From Acidimicrobiales bacterium (GTDB taxonomy: Bacteria; Actinomycetota; Acidimicrobiia; Acidimicrobiales; Aldehydirespiratoraceae): DNA of 64,000 bases. This document shows, piece by piece, positions 1 to 8,353 of the stretch. The stretch lies in assembly GCA_029247365.1 (NCBI GenBank), contig JAQWLJ010000073.1:23017-87016 (forward strand), written 5' to 3'. The notes under the pieces were generated by a model. The model was not told the DNA's origin, did not search any database, and worked only from the letters and a program-made list of their open reading frames with translations. Position numbers and translations under genes: made by a program. Numbering within the stretch: the stretch's first letter is position 1; the number at the start of each line of letters is the position of its first letter.

Positions 1-421
1 CGAAACGTTCCTCAAGAACGGCCATCTGCCCTGCAAGTGCGTCAGCTTCACGCCGACGGGCGACTGCCAGTTCGATCGCAGCGATCAACTCCTCTCGCCG
101 GTACGGCTTGATCAGATAGGCCATGGCGCCAGCATCGCTCGCCTCATCGATGAGTTCACGTTGACTAAACGCCGTAAGCATCACCACCGCAGTCGACGAG
201 TCGGCAGTGATCTCGCGCGCTGCCTCCGTTCCGCTCAAACCCGGCATCTTGATGTCGAGCAGGGCGAGATCGGGTGCGTGCTCGGCGACGAGTGCCACCG
301 CATCGTCGCCGCGGTCACAGTCAGCGACGACCTCATAGCCGCAGTCTCGCAGCGCTTCAACGAGATCGAGCCGGATGATCGCCTCGTCCTCGGCGACAAC
401 CAGCCTGAGCGCGTTGCTCAC
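1..421 (-). CDS. pdtaR: PdtaR-like ANTAR response regulator (3' part outside window)
   Basis: Receiver domain of a response regulator, GTG start at 421, running off the left edge after about 140 residues. The acidic pocket (E11, D12), phosphoacceptor D56 in LLDIKMPG, T83 and K105 are all present. The segment around 83-105 (LTAFSQREL, AGAMAYLIKPY) and the following helix match the actinobacterial PdtaR family, whose missing C-terminus would be an RNA-binding ANTAR domain acting by antitermination after phosphorylation by a PdtaS kinase. The ANTAR part is inferred because it lies outside the window. The start overlaps the stop of the upstream coiled-coil gene (GTGA), so the two are probably cotranscribed. 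Confidence 0.85.
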   Translation of the reverse strand, partial: MSNALRLVVAEDEAIIRLDLVEALRDCGYEVVADCDRGDDAVALVAEHAPDLALLDIKMPGLSGTEAAREITADSSTAVVMLTAFSQRELIDEASDAGAMAYLIKPYRREELIAAIELAVARRREADALAGQMAVLEERF

Positions 422-705
422 GAGGCGGTGAGCCGGTCGAGAAGCTCGTCTTGTTCTGCATCGAGCCCGGCAATCTTGGCCTGGAGTCGGTCGCGGTGCT
501 TGCGGAGCCGTTCGGCGTGGCGACTCGCCTTTCGATACTCCTTCTCAGCGATCGGTGTCTCCGACACCAGGGCACGGAGCCGAGCATCGTCAGCCTCGCC
601 GGCGAGCTGGATCAGCTGCTCGTCGGTCACGCCAAGATCGTTGCGCGCCGACTTGAGCTGTTCGCTCACACTGCGGAGACGGCGCTCGATCTGGGCCCGG
701 GTCAT
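418..705 (-). CDS. small charged coiled-coil protein
   Basis: A 95-residue, almost wholly helical protein rich in Arg, Glu, Leu and Ala with heptad-like spacing throughout and no membrane segment or cysteine. It starts MTRAQIERR; an in-frame ATG at 717 would add four residues. I do not recognise a named family. Its stop overlaps the pdtaR start by 3 bases and the gene opposite (730) is divergent, so it may share a promoter region of only a couple of dozen bases. A structural or partner role for the regulator is possible but is inference. Confidence 0.7.
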   Translation of the reverse strand: MTRAQIERRLRSVSEQLKSARNDLGVTDEQLIQLAGEADDARLRALVSETPIAEKEYRKASRHAERLRKHRDRLQAKIAGLDAEQDELLDRLTAS

Positions 706-729
706 TGCGTCGAGCATAGGCTTGCAGCG

Positions 730-1191
730 ATGCGCCACCCGCGATGGATCCTCGCTGCTGTCGTGCTCCTCGCCAGCTGTGGTTCTGACAACGCAGCAAC
801 TTGTGTCGAGCTTCGGGAGCCAGAAGATCCCACCTCCAGCCAGCACCTACTCGAGGACGGGTCCTTTGTCTATCAGACCTACCCACCGACCTCTGGCGCT
901 CACGTGGCGGGGCCGACGCCGAGTGGAGTCGTATCCAAGCCGGTGCCACTTGCCCTCCAAGTCCGGCTCCTCGAAGCCGGTGGGGTGATGGTGCAGTACG
1001 ACGCATCGATCGCTGCTGCTGAGCTCCTGTCCCTCGCCGACGATCAGACGGTCGTGGCGCCGGGGAGCGATCTTCCTGCGGCGGTAATCGTTACAGCCTG
1101 GACCTGGAAGCTCAGCTGCGCCACTATCGACGTTGAGCAGATCGAGCGCTTTGCTAGCGAGCGGCGCACCGCCGCCCCGGGCCTCGACTGA
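730..1191 (+). CDS. DUF3105-like lipoprotein
   Basis: A 153-residue secreted protein. The first ~17 residues form a signal peptide ending in a good lipobox (VLLASC), so it is probably lipid-anchored on the outer face of the membrane. The mature part contains the YPPTSGAH motif at about residues 55-62 and a later EAGGVMVQY segment, the hallmark pair of the DUF3105 family. That family is common in actinobacteria and lacks an assigned function. The ATG at 730 is preferred over upstream starts because it places the signal peptide at the N-terminus. It is divergent from the coiled-coil gene and convergent with the SRPBCC gene, whose end lies 3 bp away. Confidence 0.8.
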   Translation: MRHPRWILAAVVLLASCGSDNAATCVELREPEDPTSSQHLLEDGSFVYQTYPPTSGAHVAGPTPSGVVSKPVPLALQVRLLEAGGVMVQYDASIAAAELLSLADDQTVVAPGSDLPAAVIVTAWTWKLSCATIDVEQIERFASERRTAAPGLD

Positions 1192-1194
1192 TAG

Positions 1195-1635
1195 TCAGCC
1201 CGCTCGACTTGCTACGACTGCTTCAAGACGCTCGAGCGTCGACACCAGGTTGGCTTCATGGCGAACCGGGTAACCCATCCGCTCGATGAACTTCGGCGAG
1301 ATCGATGTCGACCAGTCAAACGATTCCGTCACTTGCGTACCGCCGTTGAGCGGTTGAAGCTCGAAGCGCCAGCGATGTTTTCCCCGGTGCGCCCAGGCGA
1401 TCAGGCGTTCCTTCTCGTACTCCACGACCGTCGACCGCATCAGGTACGGCACACCGAGACGCATCTTCATGCGAAAGGTCGAACCCTGCTCGAGTTCCGC
1501 CGGGCCGGACGCAACGCCTTTCACTGTCTCCGAGCCGTCCATATCGACGTGACCCTGCGGGCTGGCGATCACCGACCAGATCTGCGCCGGAGAGAAAGGC
1601 ATTGTCCGAGACGCAGAGATCATTTGCGAGGACAT
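1195..1635 (-). CDS. SRPBCC (START-like) family protein
   Basis: A 146-residue protein with the layout of the polyketide cyclase/SRPBCC fold: an N-terminal strand (ISASRTMPFSPAQIWSVIA), a central run of alternating strands, and a long C-terminal amphipathic helix (about 120-143). Members bind hydrophobic ligands in a cavity; no catalytic residue can be assigned. Length and domain span are normal for a single-domain member. No operon partner is visible. The ligand is unknown. Confidence 0.75.
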   Translation of the reverse strand: MSSQMISASRTMPFSPAQIWSVIASPQGHVDMDGSETVKGVASGPAELEQGSTFRMKMRLGVPYLMRSTVVEYEKERLIAWAHRGKHRWRFELQPLNGGTQVTESFDWSTSISPKFIERMGYPVRHEANLVSTLERLEAVVASRAG

Positions 1636-1998
1636 ACGGCGAGACTACCCGGCTCCAACGACCTGAATCGCTTCGCCGCCAGTCGTTCCTTTCTTTCCGC
1701 TCACCCCTTTTCGGCTGGCGGTGCATAGCCCCTGATATGGATGGTCGAAACATCCGGGGGACGCGTTGAATCTGACGCAGCAACAGTTCTCTACACTTGT
1801 CGAGGCGGCGGCAGCAGGCGCAATAGAGCGGCCCGATTTTCTTGCCCACGGCATGCGCACGACACCCTGTGTCGCCATCGAGGGTGTCGACCTCAAGACC
1901 GTGTGGAATCTGTCCAGTGTCCTCGCCGAACGCGACCAAGGGCTCAGCCGAGCCCTACGGGGTCCGGCCACGGAGTCACAGGGCCGTCGGTCGACGAT
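1636..1998. other. 363-bp stretch without a confident gene
   Basis: The only candidate is a plus-strand frame starting at a TTG (1766) behind a GGGGG run. Its first ~65 residues have codon use and composition like real protein (NLTQQQFSTLVEAAAAGAI...). Downstream it continues for 300 bp antisense to the next gene, which is typical of a shadow frame. It may be the 5' remnant of a lost gene. I recognise no family and see no RNA structure here. Confidence 0.35.
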
Positions 1999-2574
1999 CT
2001 ATTGGCCCGGTGTCACCTGCGAGTTACCCCCCGGGCGTCGTCGCATCACCGCCAGGCGAAGCAGTGCTGAGGTCGACATCGCCAGGAGAACTCCACCCAC
2101 GATCGGCCGCTCATCGACGTTGAGCCCGGCGATAAATAACAGTAGGGGCAGCGTTGCGCCGATCGAGCGGGTGAGGATTGCGTCGGTTCCCTGGGGCCGC
2201 ACCCACGCCACTGCGAGCGTCGCCCCGGCCGCAATCACGAGAGGCGCTCCGAGTAATAGACCGAGATACCCGAGCGCGAAGAAGCCCGTCAACGCACCTG
2301 CCGCATAATGCCCTGAGCGAGCGAGAACGGCAGGATCGAATGCAGGCCGAGCGTGCCGAGCCATACGGCGGCGCGTATGCACGACTGCCATCAACACAGG
2401 CCCGGCGACGGCGGCCCACGCAACGGGAAGGCCGACCACCAAGTCGGTGCCGTCGATCCGCCACATGAACGCGCCGAGGAGCACAACAACCGGCAGCGCC
2501 ACCAGCAGGAGCACGCCAGCTCGCTGCAAGGCCAGCGCGCGCTCGTCGGGGTTTGCCTCGCCCGGATCAGCCAC
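1999..2574 (-). CDS. multi-pass membrane protein, unknown
   Basis: A 191-residue protein with about five or six hydrophobic segments (roughly 18-36, 47-66, 92-110, 112-128, 140-152 and 160-175) and a short Arg-rich cytoplasmic tail. The start is GTG at 2574, which overlaps the last 8 bases of the upstream nitroreductase gene (GTGGCTGA), implying translational coupling. No motif identifies a transporter or enzyme family. Function unknown. Confidence 0.7.
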   Translation of the reverse strand: MADPGEANPDERALALQRAGVLLLVALPVVVLLGAFMWRIDGTDLVVGLPVAWAAVAGPVLMAVVHTRRRMARHARPAFDPAVLARSGHYAAGALTGFFALGYLGLLLGAPLVIAAGATLAVAWVRPQGTDAILTRSIGATLPLLLFIAGLNVDERPIVGGVLLAMSTSALLRLAVMRRRPGGNSQVTPGQ

Positions 2575-3250
2575 GGAACAGGACCGTTTCCGTCAGCGGG
2601 GCACGCCCGGTTTTTGCGCAGTTCACAGACATTTCGTCGTCAGCGAAACCGAAGCTCAACCCGAACAGGATCTTGATCTCGGGCCCCACCTCAAAAACCT
2701 CTCGCGTGAAATCGGGGAAGTCCATCAACGACCCCTGCGCACAACTGGCGAGACCGTTGGCGGTCATCGATAGCATGAGGCTCTGGGCGAACATGCCGAT
2801 GTCGGCCGCAGTTTGCACCCCAAACACCTCGTCAATCCCGAAGAACGCCACGTGCGGCGCGCCAAAGAACTCGTAGTTGCGTCGAGCCGCCCCAACGCGG
2901 GCCGGGCGGTCGTCCCAGTCGATCCCCATCGCCCCGTAGAGCGCACGGGCACACGCCCGCTTCCGGTCCAACCAGACGCCCGCAGCCTTGCCGTCGGTCC
3001 GGAAGTCGCGATCTGGGGGAATACGGTCGTCGAATCGCTGCAGGAAGCCCTTCCGCAACCTCTCGCAGACATCGCCAGAACCCACCAGCACTTGCCACGG
3101 CTGCACATTGGTTCCCGACGGCGCCCAGCGGGCATCCTCAAAGACCTTCTTGATCAGAGGCTGCGCAACTCGATCGGGCTTGAACCCTCGGACTGAGTGG
3201 CGGCTCCGCAACAGCGAGCCCAACGCGTCGGCTGCATCGACTTCGGACAT
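2567..3250 (-). CDS. nitroreductase family protein
   Basis: A 227-residue FMN-dependent oxidoreductase. The N-terminal LLRSRHSVRGF motif supplies the basic FMN-phosphate contacts, WAPSGTNVQPWQVLV (about 42-56) is the classic nitroreductase signature, and the C-terminal LFGLSFGF region completes the fold. Substrates in the family include nitroaromatics, quinones and flavins; none can be assigned here. ATG at 3250 is chosen because the frame upstream of it is the antisense image of tRNA-Leu, which ends 15 bp before. It overlaps the following membrane-protein gene by 8 bp. Confidence 0.85.
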   Translation of the reverse strand: MSEVDAADALGSLLRSRHSVRGFKPDRVAQPLIKKVFEDARWAPSGTNVQPWQVLVGSGDVCERLRKGFLQRFDDRIPPDRDFRTDGKAAGVWLDRKRACARALYGAMGIDWDDRPARVGAARRNYEFFGAPHVAFFGIDEVFGVQTAADIGMFAQSLMLSMTANGLASCAQGSLMDFPDFTREVFEVGPEIKILFGLSFGFADDEMSVNCAKTGRAPLTETVLFRG

Positions 3251-3264
3251 GTCATCTCCGTTAG

Positions 3265-3347
3265 TACCCGGGGCGGGACTTGAACCCGCACGCTCTAGGA
3301 GCAGCGGATTTTGAGTCCGCCGTGTCTGCCAATTCCACCACCCGGGC
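3265..3347 (-). tRNA. tRNA-Leu(CAA)
   Basis: An 83-nt class II tRNA. The acceptor stem is GCCCGGG paired with CCCGGGT with discriminator A, the anticodon loop is CTCAAAA (anticodon CAA, reading UUG), there is a long variable arm, and the T arm is GCGGG-TTCAAGT-CCCGC. CCA is not encoded. It lies immediately upstream of, and on the same strand as, the nitroreductase gene. Confidence 0.95.
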
Positions 3348-3519
3348 GAGGTGATCTTTCGCCAGCGGCGAGTGAGACCCGCAGCGTACCGGAACGAAGA
3401 CGTGACGGATTCCACTCAGATCTACTCGACGGTAATGAAACCCTCGGCCACCCTGTGAGGTCTGAAGCACCGGGCGGCGTCCCCTTCGCGTCCGCTCACC
3501 TGCTGGAAGGCATTTTCCG

Positions 3520-4716
3520 ATGATCGTTTTCACCTACCCGGGCCAAGGATCACAGGCGTCAGGCATGGGGGCTGCGTGGGTAGACCACCCGTCGTGGGAG
3601 CTCGTCGAGGAGGCGTCCGACGCCACGAGCCGCGACATCGCGGCGTTGCTGCTCGACACCGACCAGACCGAACTCACCATGACCCGCAACGCGCAGCTCG
3701 CCACCTTCGTCACGAGCATGGTGGCGCTCGACGCAGTCAGCCGGACCGGTGTCGAGGCGGCCGCCCACGCCGGCCACTCACTCGGTGAATACTCGGCCCT
3801 CGCTGCCGCCGGTGTTCTCGACTTCGCTGATGCGGTCAACCTCGTCAATGAGCGCGGCGATGCCATGCAGTCCGCAGCCGACGAGCACGACGGCACGATG
3901 GCCGCAATCCTCGGCCTCGATGACGACCAGGTCGACATCGCGTGTCAGAAGACCGCCGGCGAAGCGTGGATTGCCAACTACAACGCACCCGGCCAGGTCG
4001 TGATTGCTGGCTCGCCCGACGACCTCGACCGGGCGTGCAACGAGGCGAAGGAGCTCGGCGCCAAGCGTGCCATGCGCATCCCGGTCGGCGGTGCGTTCCA
4101 CTCGCCGCTCATGGCGCCGGCGCGCGACCGCCTCCGCAAAGCGATCGACCAGGTTGAATTCCGCGACGCAGACCAGGCGGTGTACTGCAACGTCGACGCT
4201 ATGGCGCACACCGCGTCTGGCGACTTCGCCGAGCTACTCGGCGCCCAACTCACATCGCCGGTCCGTTGGCGCCAAACCCTCCGGGCGCTCGACACCGACG
4301 GCTTCTCCACGTTCGTCGAGCTTGGCCCTGGCACCGTCCTCACCGGTCTTGTCAAACGAGCGGTGAAGACGGCCGGCCGCTGCAGCGTGCAGACGCCCGC
4401 CGACATCGACGGCCTCCTCGAGACCCTGTCGGGCGAAAAGGAGACAGACTCGGTCGCAGCCGCGGCGAACCCGATCCTGGAGGGCGAGCATCTCTTTGCC
4501 ACCGAGCGCATGGTCGTCTCCCCCGCCGCCGGTGTCTTCGCCCTCGGCGACGGGTGCGCGGAAGGTGAACTGATTCGCGTTGGTCAGATCCTCGGCAGCG
4601 TCAACGGCCAAGACGTGGTCAGCTCATTCGAGGGCCACATCATGGGTGTGTTGGCCTACGAAGGTGAACGAGTGACATCACGGCAACCGATCGCGTGGTT
4701 GAGAACCCGCGCATGA
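3520..4716 (+). CDS. fabD: malonyl-CoA:ACP transacylase with extra C-terminal lipoyl-like domain
   Basis: FabD loads malonyl groups onto ACP for type II fatty-acid synthesis. Residues 1-~300 are a complete transacylase: PGQGSQ (7-12), catalytic Ser87 in GHSLGE, His194 in FHSPLM. At 398 residues it is about 85-90 longer than usual. Residues ~315-398 look like a biotinyl/lipoyl-type barrel-sandwich fold: two half-motifs, VVSPAAGVFALGDG and SSFEGHIMGVLAYEGERV, joined by a hairpin VNGQD where the attachment Lys would sit in a carrier domain. That Lys is absent, so the domain is probably structural or interaction-mediating (inference). Last codons overlap fabH (ATGA). Confidence 0.92.
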   Translation: MIVFTYPGQGSQASGMGAAWVDHPSWELVEEASDATSRDIAALLLDTDQTELTMTRNAQLATFVTSMVALDAVSRTGVEAAAHAGHSLGEYSALAAAGVLDFADAVNLVNERGDAMQSAADEHDGTMAAILGLDDDQVDIACQKTAGEAWIANYNAPGQVVIAGSPDDLDRACNEAKELGAKRAMRIPVGGAFHSPLMAPARDRLRKAIDQVEFRDADQAVYCNVDAMAHTASGDFAELLGAQLTSPVRWRQTLRALDTDGFSTFVELGPGTVLTGLVKRAVKTAGRCSVQTPADIDGLLETLSGEKETDSVAAAANPILEGEHLFATERMVVSPAAGVFALGDGCAEGELIRVGQILGSVNGQDVVSSFEGHIMGVLAYEGERVTSRQPIAWLRTRA

Positions 4717-5633
4717 CCATCCGCATCGCCGGTATCGGCACATCCCTTCCTGCGAAGGTCGTCACCAACCACGATCTTGCGCAACACATGGACACCTCCG
4801 ACGAGTGGATCCGTGAGCGCTCTGGCATTGGCGAACGTCGCGTTGGCGGTATCACCAGCGAGATGGCCCTCGAAGCGGCCACCAACGCGATCGAAAAGGC
4901 GGGCGTCGTGCCAGCCGATATCGAGTTCGTGCTCCTCGCCACGTGCACGCCCGACCAGATCTTCCCGGCGACGAGTACCCAGATTGCCCGCGGCCTCGGT
5001 ATCAGGTGCGGGAGCATGGACGTGAACGCCGCGTGCGCTGGCTTCGCCTACGGCTACGCCGCCGCCTACGGCATGATGCTCTCGCCGGGCGGACCCGACC
5101 GGATGCTCGTCATCGGCGCCGACTCGCTTTCGAATTTCGTCAACTGGACCGACCGCGGCACCGCAATCCTCTTCGGCGACGGCGCCGGAGCCGCTGTGCT
5201 TGAACGCCACGAACAGGGCGCACTGCTTGGGCAGGACTTCGGCGTCGCCGGCGACCTGCGCGAGATCCTGTACTGCGACCACGACGACACGATCGTCATG
5301 GAGGGACGAGAGGTCTTCAAGCGTGCCGTCCGCGCCGTGACCCAGTCAGTTCAAAACGCGCTCGAACAGGCCGGTCTCACCGCCGCCGATATCGACGTGG
5401 TCCTTCCCCACCAGGCCAACATCCGTATTATCGAAGCCGTCTGCACCCGCCTCGCCATCCCAATGGAGAAGACCCACAACGTGCTTGAACACACCGGCAA
5501 CACATCGGCCGGCAGCATCCCGCTCGCCATGGCCGCCGCCGAAGAGGCCGGAGCGCTCCAACCCGGCACGATCGTCGTCATGACCGGCTTTGGCGCCGGC
5601 ATGGCCTGGGGCAGTGTGGTGGTGCGCTGGTGA
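4713..5633 (+). CDS. fabH: beta-ketoacyl-ACP synthase III
   Basis: A 306-residue initiating condensing enzyme that joins an acyl-CoA primer to malonyl-ACP. The Cys-His-Asn triad is complete: C108 (VNAACAGF), H233 (LPHQANIRI), N263 (HTGNTSAGS). ATG at 4713 overlaps the fabD stop by four bases; a start at 4695 is possible but less likely. The downstream fabG start overlaps this gene's stop (GTGA). Length and motifs are normal for FabH. Primer specificity (acetyl versus branched) cannot be read from the sequence with confidence. Confidence 0.95.
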   Translation: MTIRIAGIGTSLPAKVVTNHDLAQHMDTSDEWIRERSGIGERRVGGITSEMALEAATNAIEKAGVVPADIEFVLLATCTPDQIFPATSTQIARGLGIRCGSMDVNAACAGFAYGYAAAYGMMLSPGGPDRMLVIGADSLSNFVNWTDRGTAILFGDGAGAAVLERHEQGALLGQDFGVAGDLREILYCDHDDTIVMEGREVFKRAVRAVTQSVQNALEQAGLTAADIDVVLPHQANIRIIEAVCTRLAIPMEKTHNVLEHTGNTSAGSIPLAMAAAEEAGALQPGTIVVMTGFGAGMAWGSVVVRW

Positions 5634-6340
5634 CCAGTCGCGTCGTTCTCGTCACCGGCGGCAACCGAGGCATCGGTCACGCCATCGCCAAGCGATTTGC
5701 TGCGGCCGGCGGCCAGGTAGCCATCACATCGCGCTCAGGCAGCGCCGATGATTCCGACGGCCTACTCGTCGTAAAGGCCGATGTCACCGATCCCGAATCG
5801 GTCGACGTGGCAGTCGGCGAGGTCGAGGAAAAGCTCGGAAACGTCGAAGTCCTCGTCTCCAACGCCGGCATCACCAAGGATGGGCTCATCCTCCGCATGA
5901 CCGACGACGAGTTCACGTCCGTCATCGATGCCAACCTCACCGGCAGCTTCCGGGTTGCGAAGCGGGTCTCCAAGGGAATGATGCGCGGGCGCTGGGGTCG
6001 CATGATCTTCATTTCGTCGATCTCGGGGCTGGGCGGTCAGCCCGGCCAGGCAAACTACTCGGCATCCAAGGCCGGCATGATCGGCATGGCTCGGACATTC
6101 GCCAAGGAGTTCTCTTCGCGAGGCATCACCGCCAACGTTGTGTGCCCCGGCCCCATCGTGACCGACATGTTGATGGAGTTGACAGACGATCAGCGCGCTG
6201 CGTTCGAGGGCGCTGTCCCTGTCGGCCGCCTCGGGCAACCCGACGAGATTGCAGCCGCAGTCGAATTCCTCGCCTCGGAATCAGCGGGGTACATCACCGG
6301 CACCGTTTTGCCGGTCGATGGTGGCCTCTCGATGGGTTGA
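5630..6340 (+). CDS. fabG: 3-oxoacyl-ACP reductase
   Basis: A 236-residue classical short-chain dehydrogenase that reduces beta-ketoacyl-ACP with NADPH. It has the cofactor motif TGGNRGIG (9-16), NAG (78-80), and the catalytic Ser130, Tyr143 and Lys147 (YSASK). It begins with GTG overlapping the fabH stop. The C-terminal SGYITGTVLPVDGG is typical of FabG. Position between fabH and acpP supports the role in fatty-acid elongation rather than an unrelated SDR substrate. Confidence 0.93.
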   Translation: MTSRVVLVTGGNRGIGHAIAKRFAAAGGQVAITSRSGSADDSDGLLVVKADVTDPESVDVAVGEVEEKLGNVEVLVSNAGITKDGLILRMTDDEFTSVIDANLTGSFRVAKRVSKGMMRGRWGRMIFISSISGLGGQPGQANYSASKAGMIGMARTFAKEFSSRGITANVVCPGPIVTDMLMELTDDQRAAFEGAVPVGRLGQPDEIAAAVEFLASESAGYITGTVLPVDGGLSMG

Positions 6341-6422
6341 TCAGTAGCCTTCTTTGGCCGCCAATAGAGGTCTTTCCGATCATGCTTCCCCAGCGTGATC
6401 TTCCTACCAATGGAGAAATGCA

Positions 6423-6653
6423 GTGAGTGACAACTTCGACCGATTCAAGAAGTGTGCCGTCGACGTTCTGAGCGTCGACGAAGCCCAGGTCGTCCCGGAC
6501 GCGACCTTCGAGTCTCTGGACGCCGACAGCCTCGACCTCGTCGAGCTTGTCATGGCGCTCGAGGAAGAGTTCGACGTCAACGTCGAGGAAGAGGAACTGG
6601 AGGGCGTCAACACCATCCAGGCCGCCTTCGAGCTCGTCACCTCGAAGCTCTAA
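6423..6653 (+). CDS. acpP: acyl carrier protein
   Basis: A 76-residue acidic four-helix carrier. Phosphopantetheine attaches to Ser36 in DADSLDLVEL. GTG at 6423 is the start, with GGAG about 9 bases upstream; an ATG just ahead is in another frame with an immediate stop. It carries fatty-acyl intermediates between the FabD, FabH, FabG and FabF products encoded around it. Its stop shares a base with the fabF start (TAATG). Confidence 0.95.
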   Translation: MSDNFDRFKKCAVDVLSVDEAQVVPDATFESLDADSLDLVELVMALEEEFDVNVEEEELEGVNTIQAAFELVTSKL

Positions 6654-7831
6654 TGCAGGGTCGACGGGTCGCGGTCACCGGCATCGGTGTGGTCGCTCGC
6701 GCCGGTATCGGCGCGGATGCCTTTTGGGACGGTCTGCTCGGCGAAGCCCCGGTGGGCTGGCGCGAGATCGAGAACTGGGACCCGTCTCCCTACTTCGACA
6801 ACCCCAAAGACGCTCGCCGCAGCGACCCCTGCACGCAGTACGCCCTTGCGGCGGCCGGGCAGGCGCTCGAGATGGCAGGTGAACTCACCGCCGACCCCGC
6901 CCGCCGCGCCACATTCGTCGGCACCGGCGTTGGCGGCATCGGTACGCTTGAGGACCAAATAGAGGTTCGTCTCGGTAAGGGGGAACGGCGGGTGTCGCCA
7001 TTCCTCGTGCCGATGATGATGGCGAACGCTCCCGCTGCGGCCATCTCGATGAAGTACGGCTGGCAGGGCCCATGCGAGAACACGGTCACCGCCTGCGCGG
7101 CCGGTACCCATGCCATTGGAAACGCAGCGCGCATGATCGCCGACGGGCGCGCCGACGTCGTGATTGCCGGCGGGGCCGAGGCGCCGCTAACGCCCACCGC
7201 TATTGCCGGTTTCAGCAACATGACGGCGTTGTCCAACAGCGGCGTGTCTCGTCCGTTCGACGTTGATCGCGACGGCTTCACCATCGCCGAGGGTGGCGGC
7301 ATCCTCGTGCTCGAAGAGTGGGACATGGCAGTTGAGCGCGGTGCAACGATCTACGCCGAGATCATGGGTTCGGCTTCCACTGCCGACGCGCACCACATCA
7401 CCGCTCCTGCGCCCGACGGCTCGGGCGCGGTCAGTTGCATGCTGATCGCGATGGAAGACGCCGGGATCACACCCGATCAGGTTGGCCACATCAACGCGCA
7501 CGGCACCAGCACCGACAAGAACGACGCGGCCGAAGCCGCAGCGATCGCCAAGGTGTTTGGCTCCGATGGCGGCCCGCTCGTCACATCGACGAAGGGGGTC
7601 ACCGGCCATGCCCTCGGTGCTGCCGGCGCTCTCGAGGCCATCGCAGTGGTCCTGGCCATGCGGAACAAGCAGGTGCCGCCAACCGCCGGGCTCGAAAACA
7701 TCGATCCCGAGATTCCCGTACTCAACTTCGTCAAGGGTGAAGCCGCCGACTGGGAGCCCGCTCCTTCACTGTCGAACAGCTTTGGCTTCGGTGGGCACAA
7801 CGGCACGATCGTTATTGGCCCTGGCCAGTAG
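6653..7831 (+). CDS. fabF: beta-ketoacyl-ACP synthase II
   Basis: A 392-residue elongating condensing enzyme. Catalytic residues are C148 (TACAAGTHA), H283 (NAHGTST) and H319 (GVTGHALGAAG); SNSFGFGGHNG near the C-terminus is the usual FabF end. ATG 6653 is chosen because it overlaps the acpP stop as TAATG; longer frames upstream run through acpP out of frame. It closes the fab operon and faces convergent fabZ with 6 bp between stops. Confidence 0.95.
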   Translation: MQGRRVAVTGIGVVARAGIGADAFWDGLLGEAPVGWREIENWDPSPYFDNPKDARRSDPCTQYALAAAGQALEMAGELTADPARRATFVGTGVGGIGTLEDQIEVRLGKGERRVSPFLVPMMMANAPAAAISMKYGWQGPCENTVTACAAGTHAIGNAARMIADGRADVVIAGGAEAPLTPTAIAGFSNMTALSNSGVSRPFDVDRDGFTIAEGGGILVLEEWDMAVERGATIYAEIMGSASTADAHHITAPAPDGSGAVSCMLIAMEDAGITPDQVGHINAHGTSTDKNDAAEAAAIAKVFGSDGGPLVTSTKGVTGHALGAAGALEAIAVVLAMRNKQVPPTAGLENIDPEIPVLNFVKGEAADWEPAPSLSNSFGFGGHNGTIVIGPGQ

Positions 7832-7837
7832 GCGAGG

Positions 7838-8275
7838 TCAGGCCGCAGCGTCGGCGTCCACGATCACGAACATCAGGTCGCAGCTGACTGCCTCGTCGCC
7901 GTTGAGCAGCGCTCGTCCGGTGCCCTTGCCGCCACGCGCCGAAAGGCGCGTCATCTCCGCTTCGAGTTCGAGGGTGTCGCCGGGCCCAACCTGACGCCGG
8001 AACCGAGCGCCGTCGAGGCCACCGAACAGCGGAAGCTTGCCTTCGTAACGCTTGTCAGAGAGAACCGCAATAGCGCCAACCTGAGCGATCGCCTCACATA
8101 TCAGCACGCCAGGCAAGGTCGGACGGCCCGGGAAGTGCCCGGCAAAGAACGCCTCGTCGCCGGTGAGCGTCCAGACTCCGGCGACCCGCTCCCCCGGCAC
8201 CAACTCGGTCAGTTCGTCGACGAACAGGAACGGTGCTCGATGCGGGAGGATGTCTTCGGGGCGGGGCAGACTCAT
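7838..8275 (-). CDS. fabZ: 3-hydroxyacyl-ACP dehydratase
   Basis: A 145-residue hotdog-fold dehydratase. The catalytic His47 sits in GHFPGRPTLPGVL and Glu61 in CEAIAQ, as in FabZ. It dehydrates beta-hydroxyacyl-ACP in the elongation cycle. It is transcribed toward the fab operon, separate from it and downstream of the hup terminator, so it has its own promoter. No enoyl-ACP reductase is present in the window. Confidence 0.92.
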   Translation of the reverse strand: MSLPRPEDILPHRAPFLFVDELTELVPGERVAGVWTLTGDEAFFAGHFPGRPTLPGVLICEAIAQVGAIAVLSDKRYEGKLPLFGGLDGARFRRQVGPGDTLELEAEMTRLSARGGKGTGRALLNGDEAVSCDLMFVIVDADAAA

Positions 8276-8302
8276 AGCCGGAATCTAGGCCGAAAACCGC
8301 AG

Positions 8303-8326
8303 CGGGGGTGGCCGTAGCCACCCCCG
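8303..8326 (-). terminator. rho-independent-type terminator after the HU gene
   Basis: A perfect 10-bp GC-rich stem (CGGGGGTGGC with its complement) and a 4-base loop. On the minus strand a short GGTTTT tract follows a few bases after the stem. It lies 27 bp past the HU stop codon, between hup and fabZ. Confidence 0.7.
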
Positions 8327-8353
8327 GTCTGCGAACTCCGTGAGGAGATCCGT

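Noticed and set aside
1766..2308. 180-codon plus-strand frame starting with TTG
   Set aside because: Its 3' half is antisense to a membrane-protein gene that has a coupled start; only the first ~65 codons could be a remnant.
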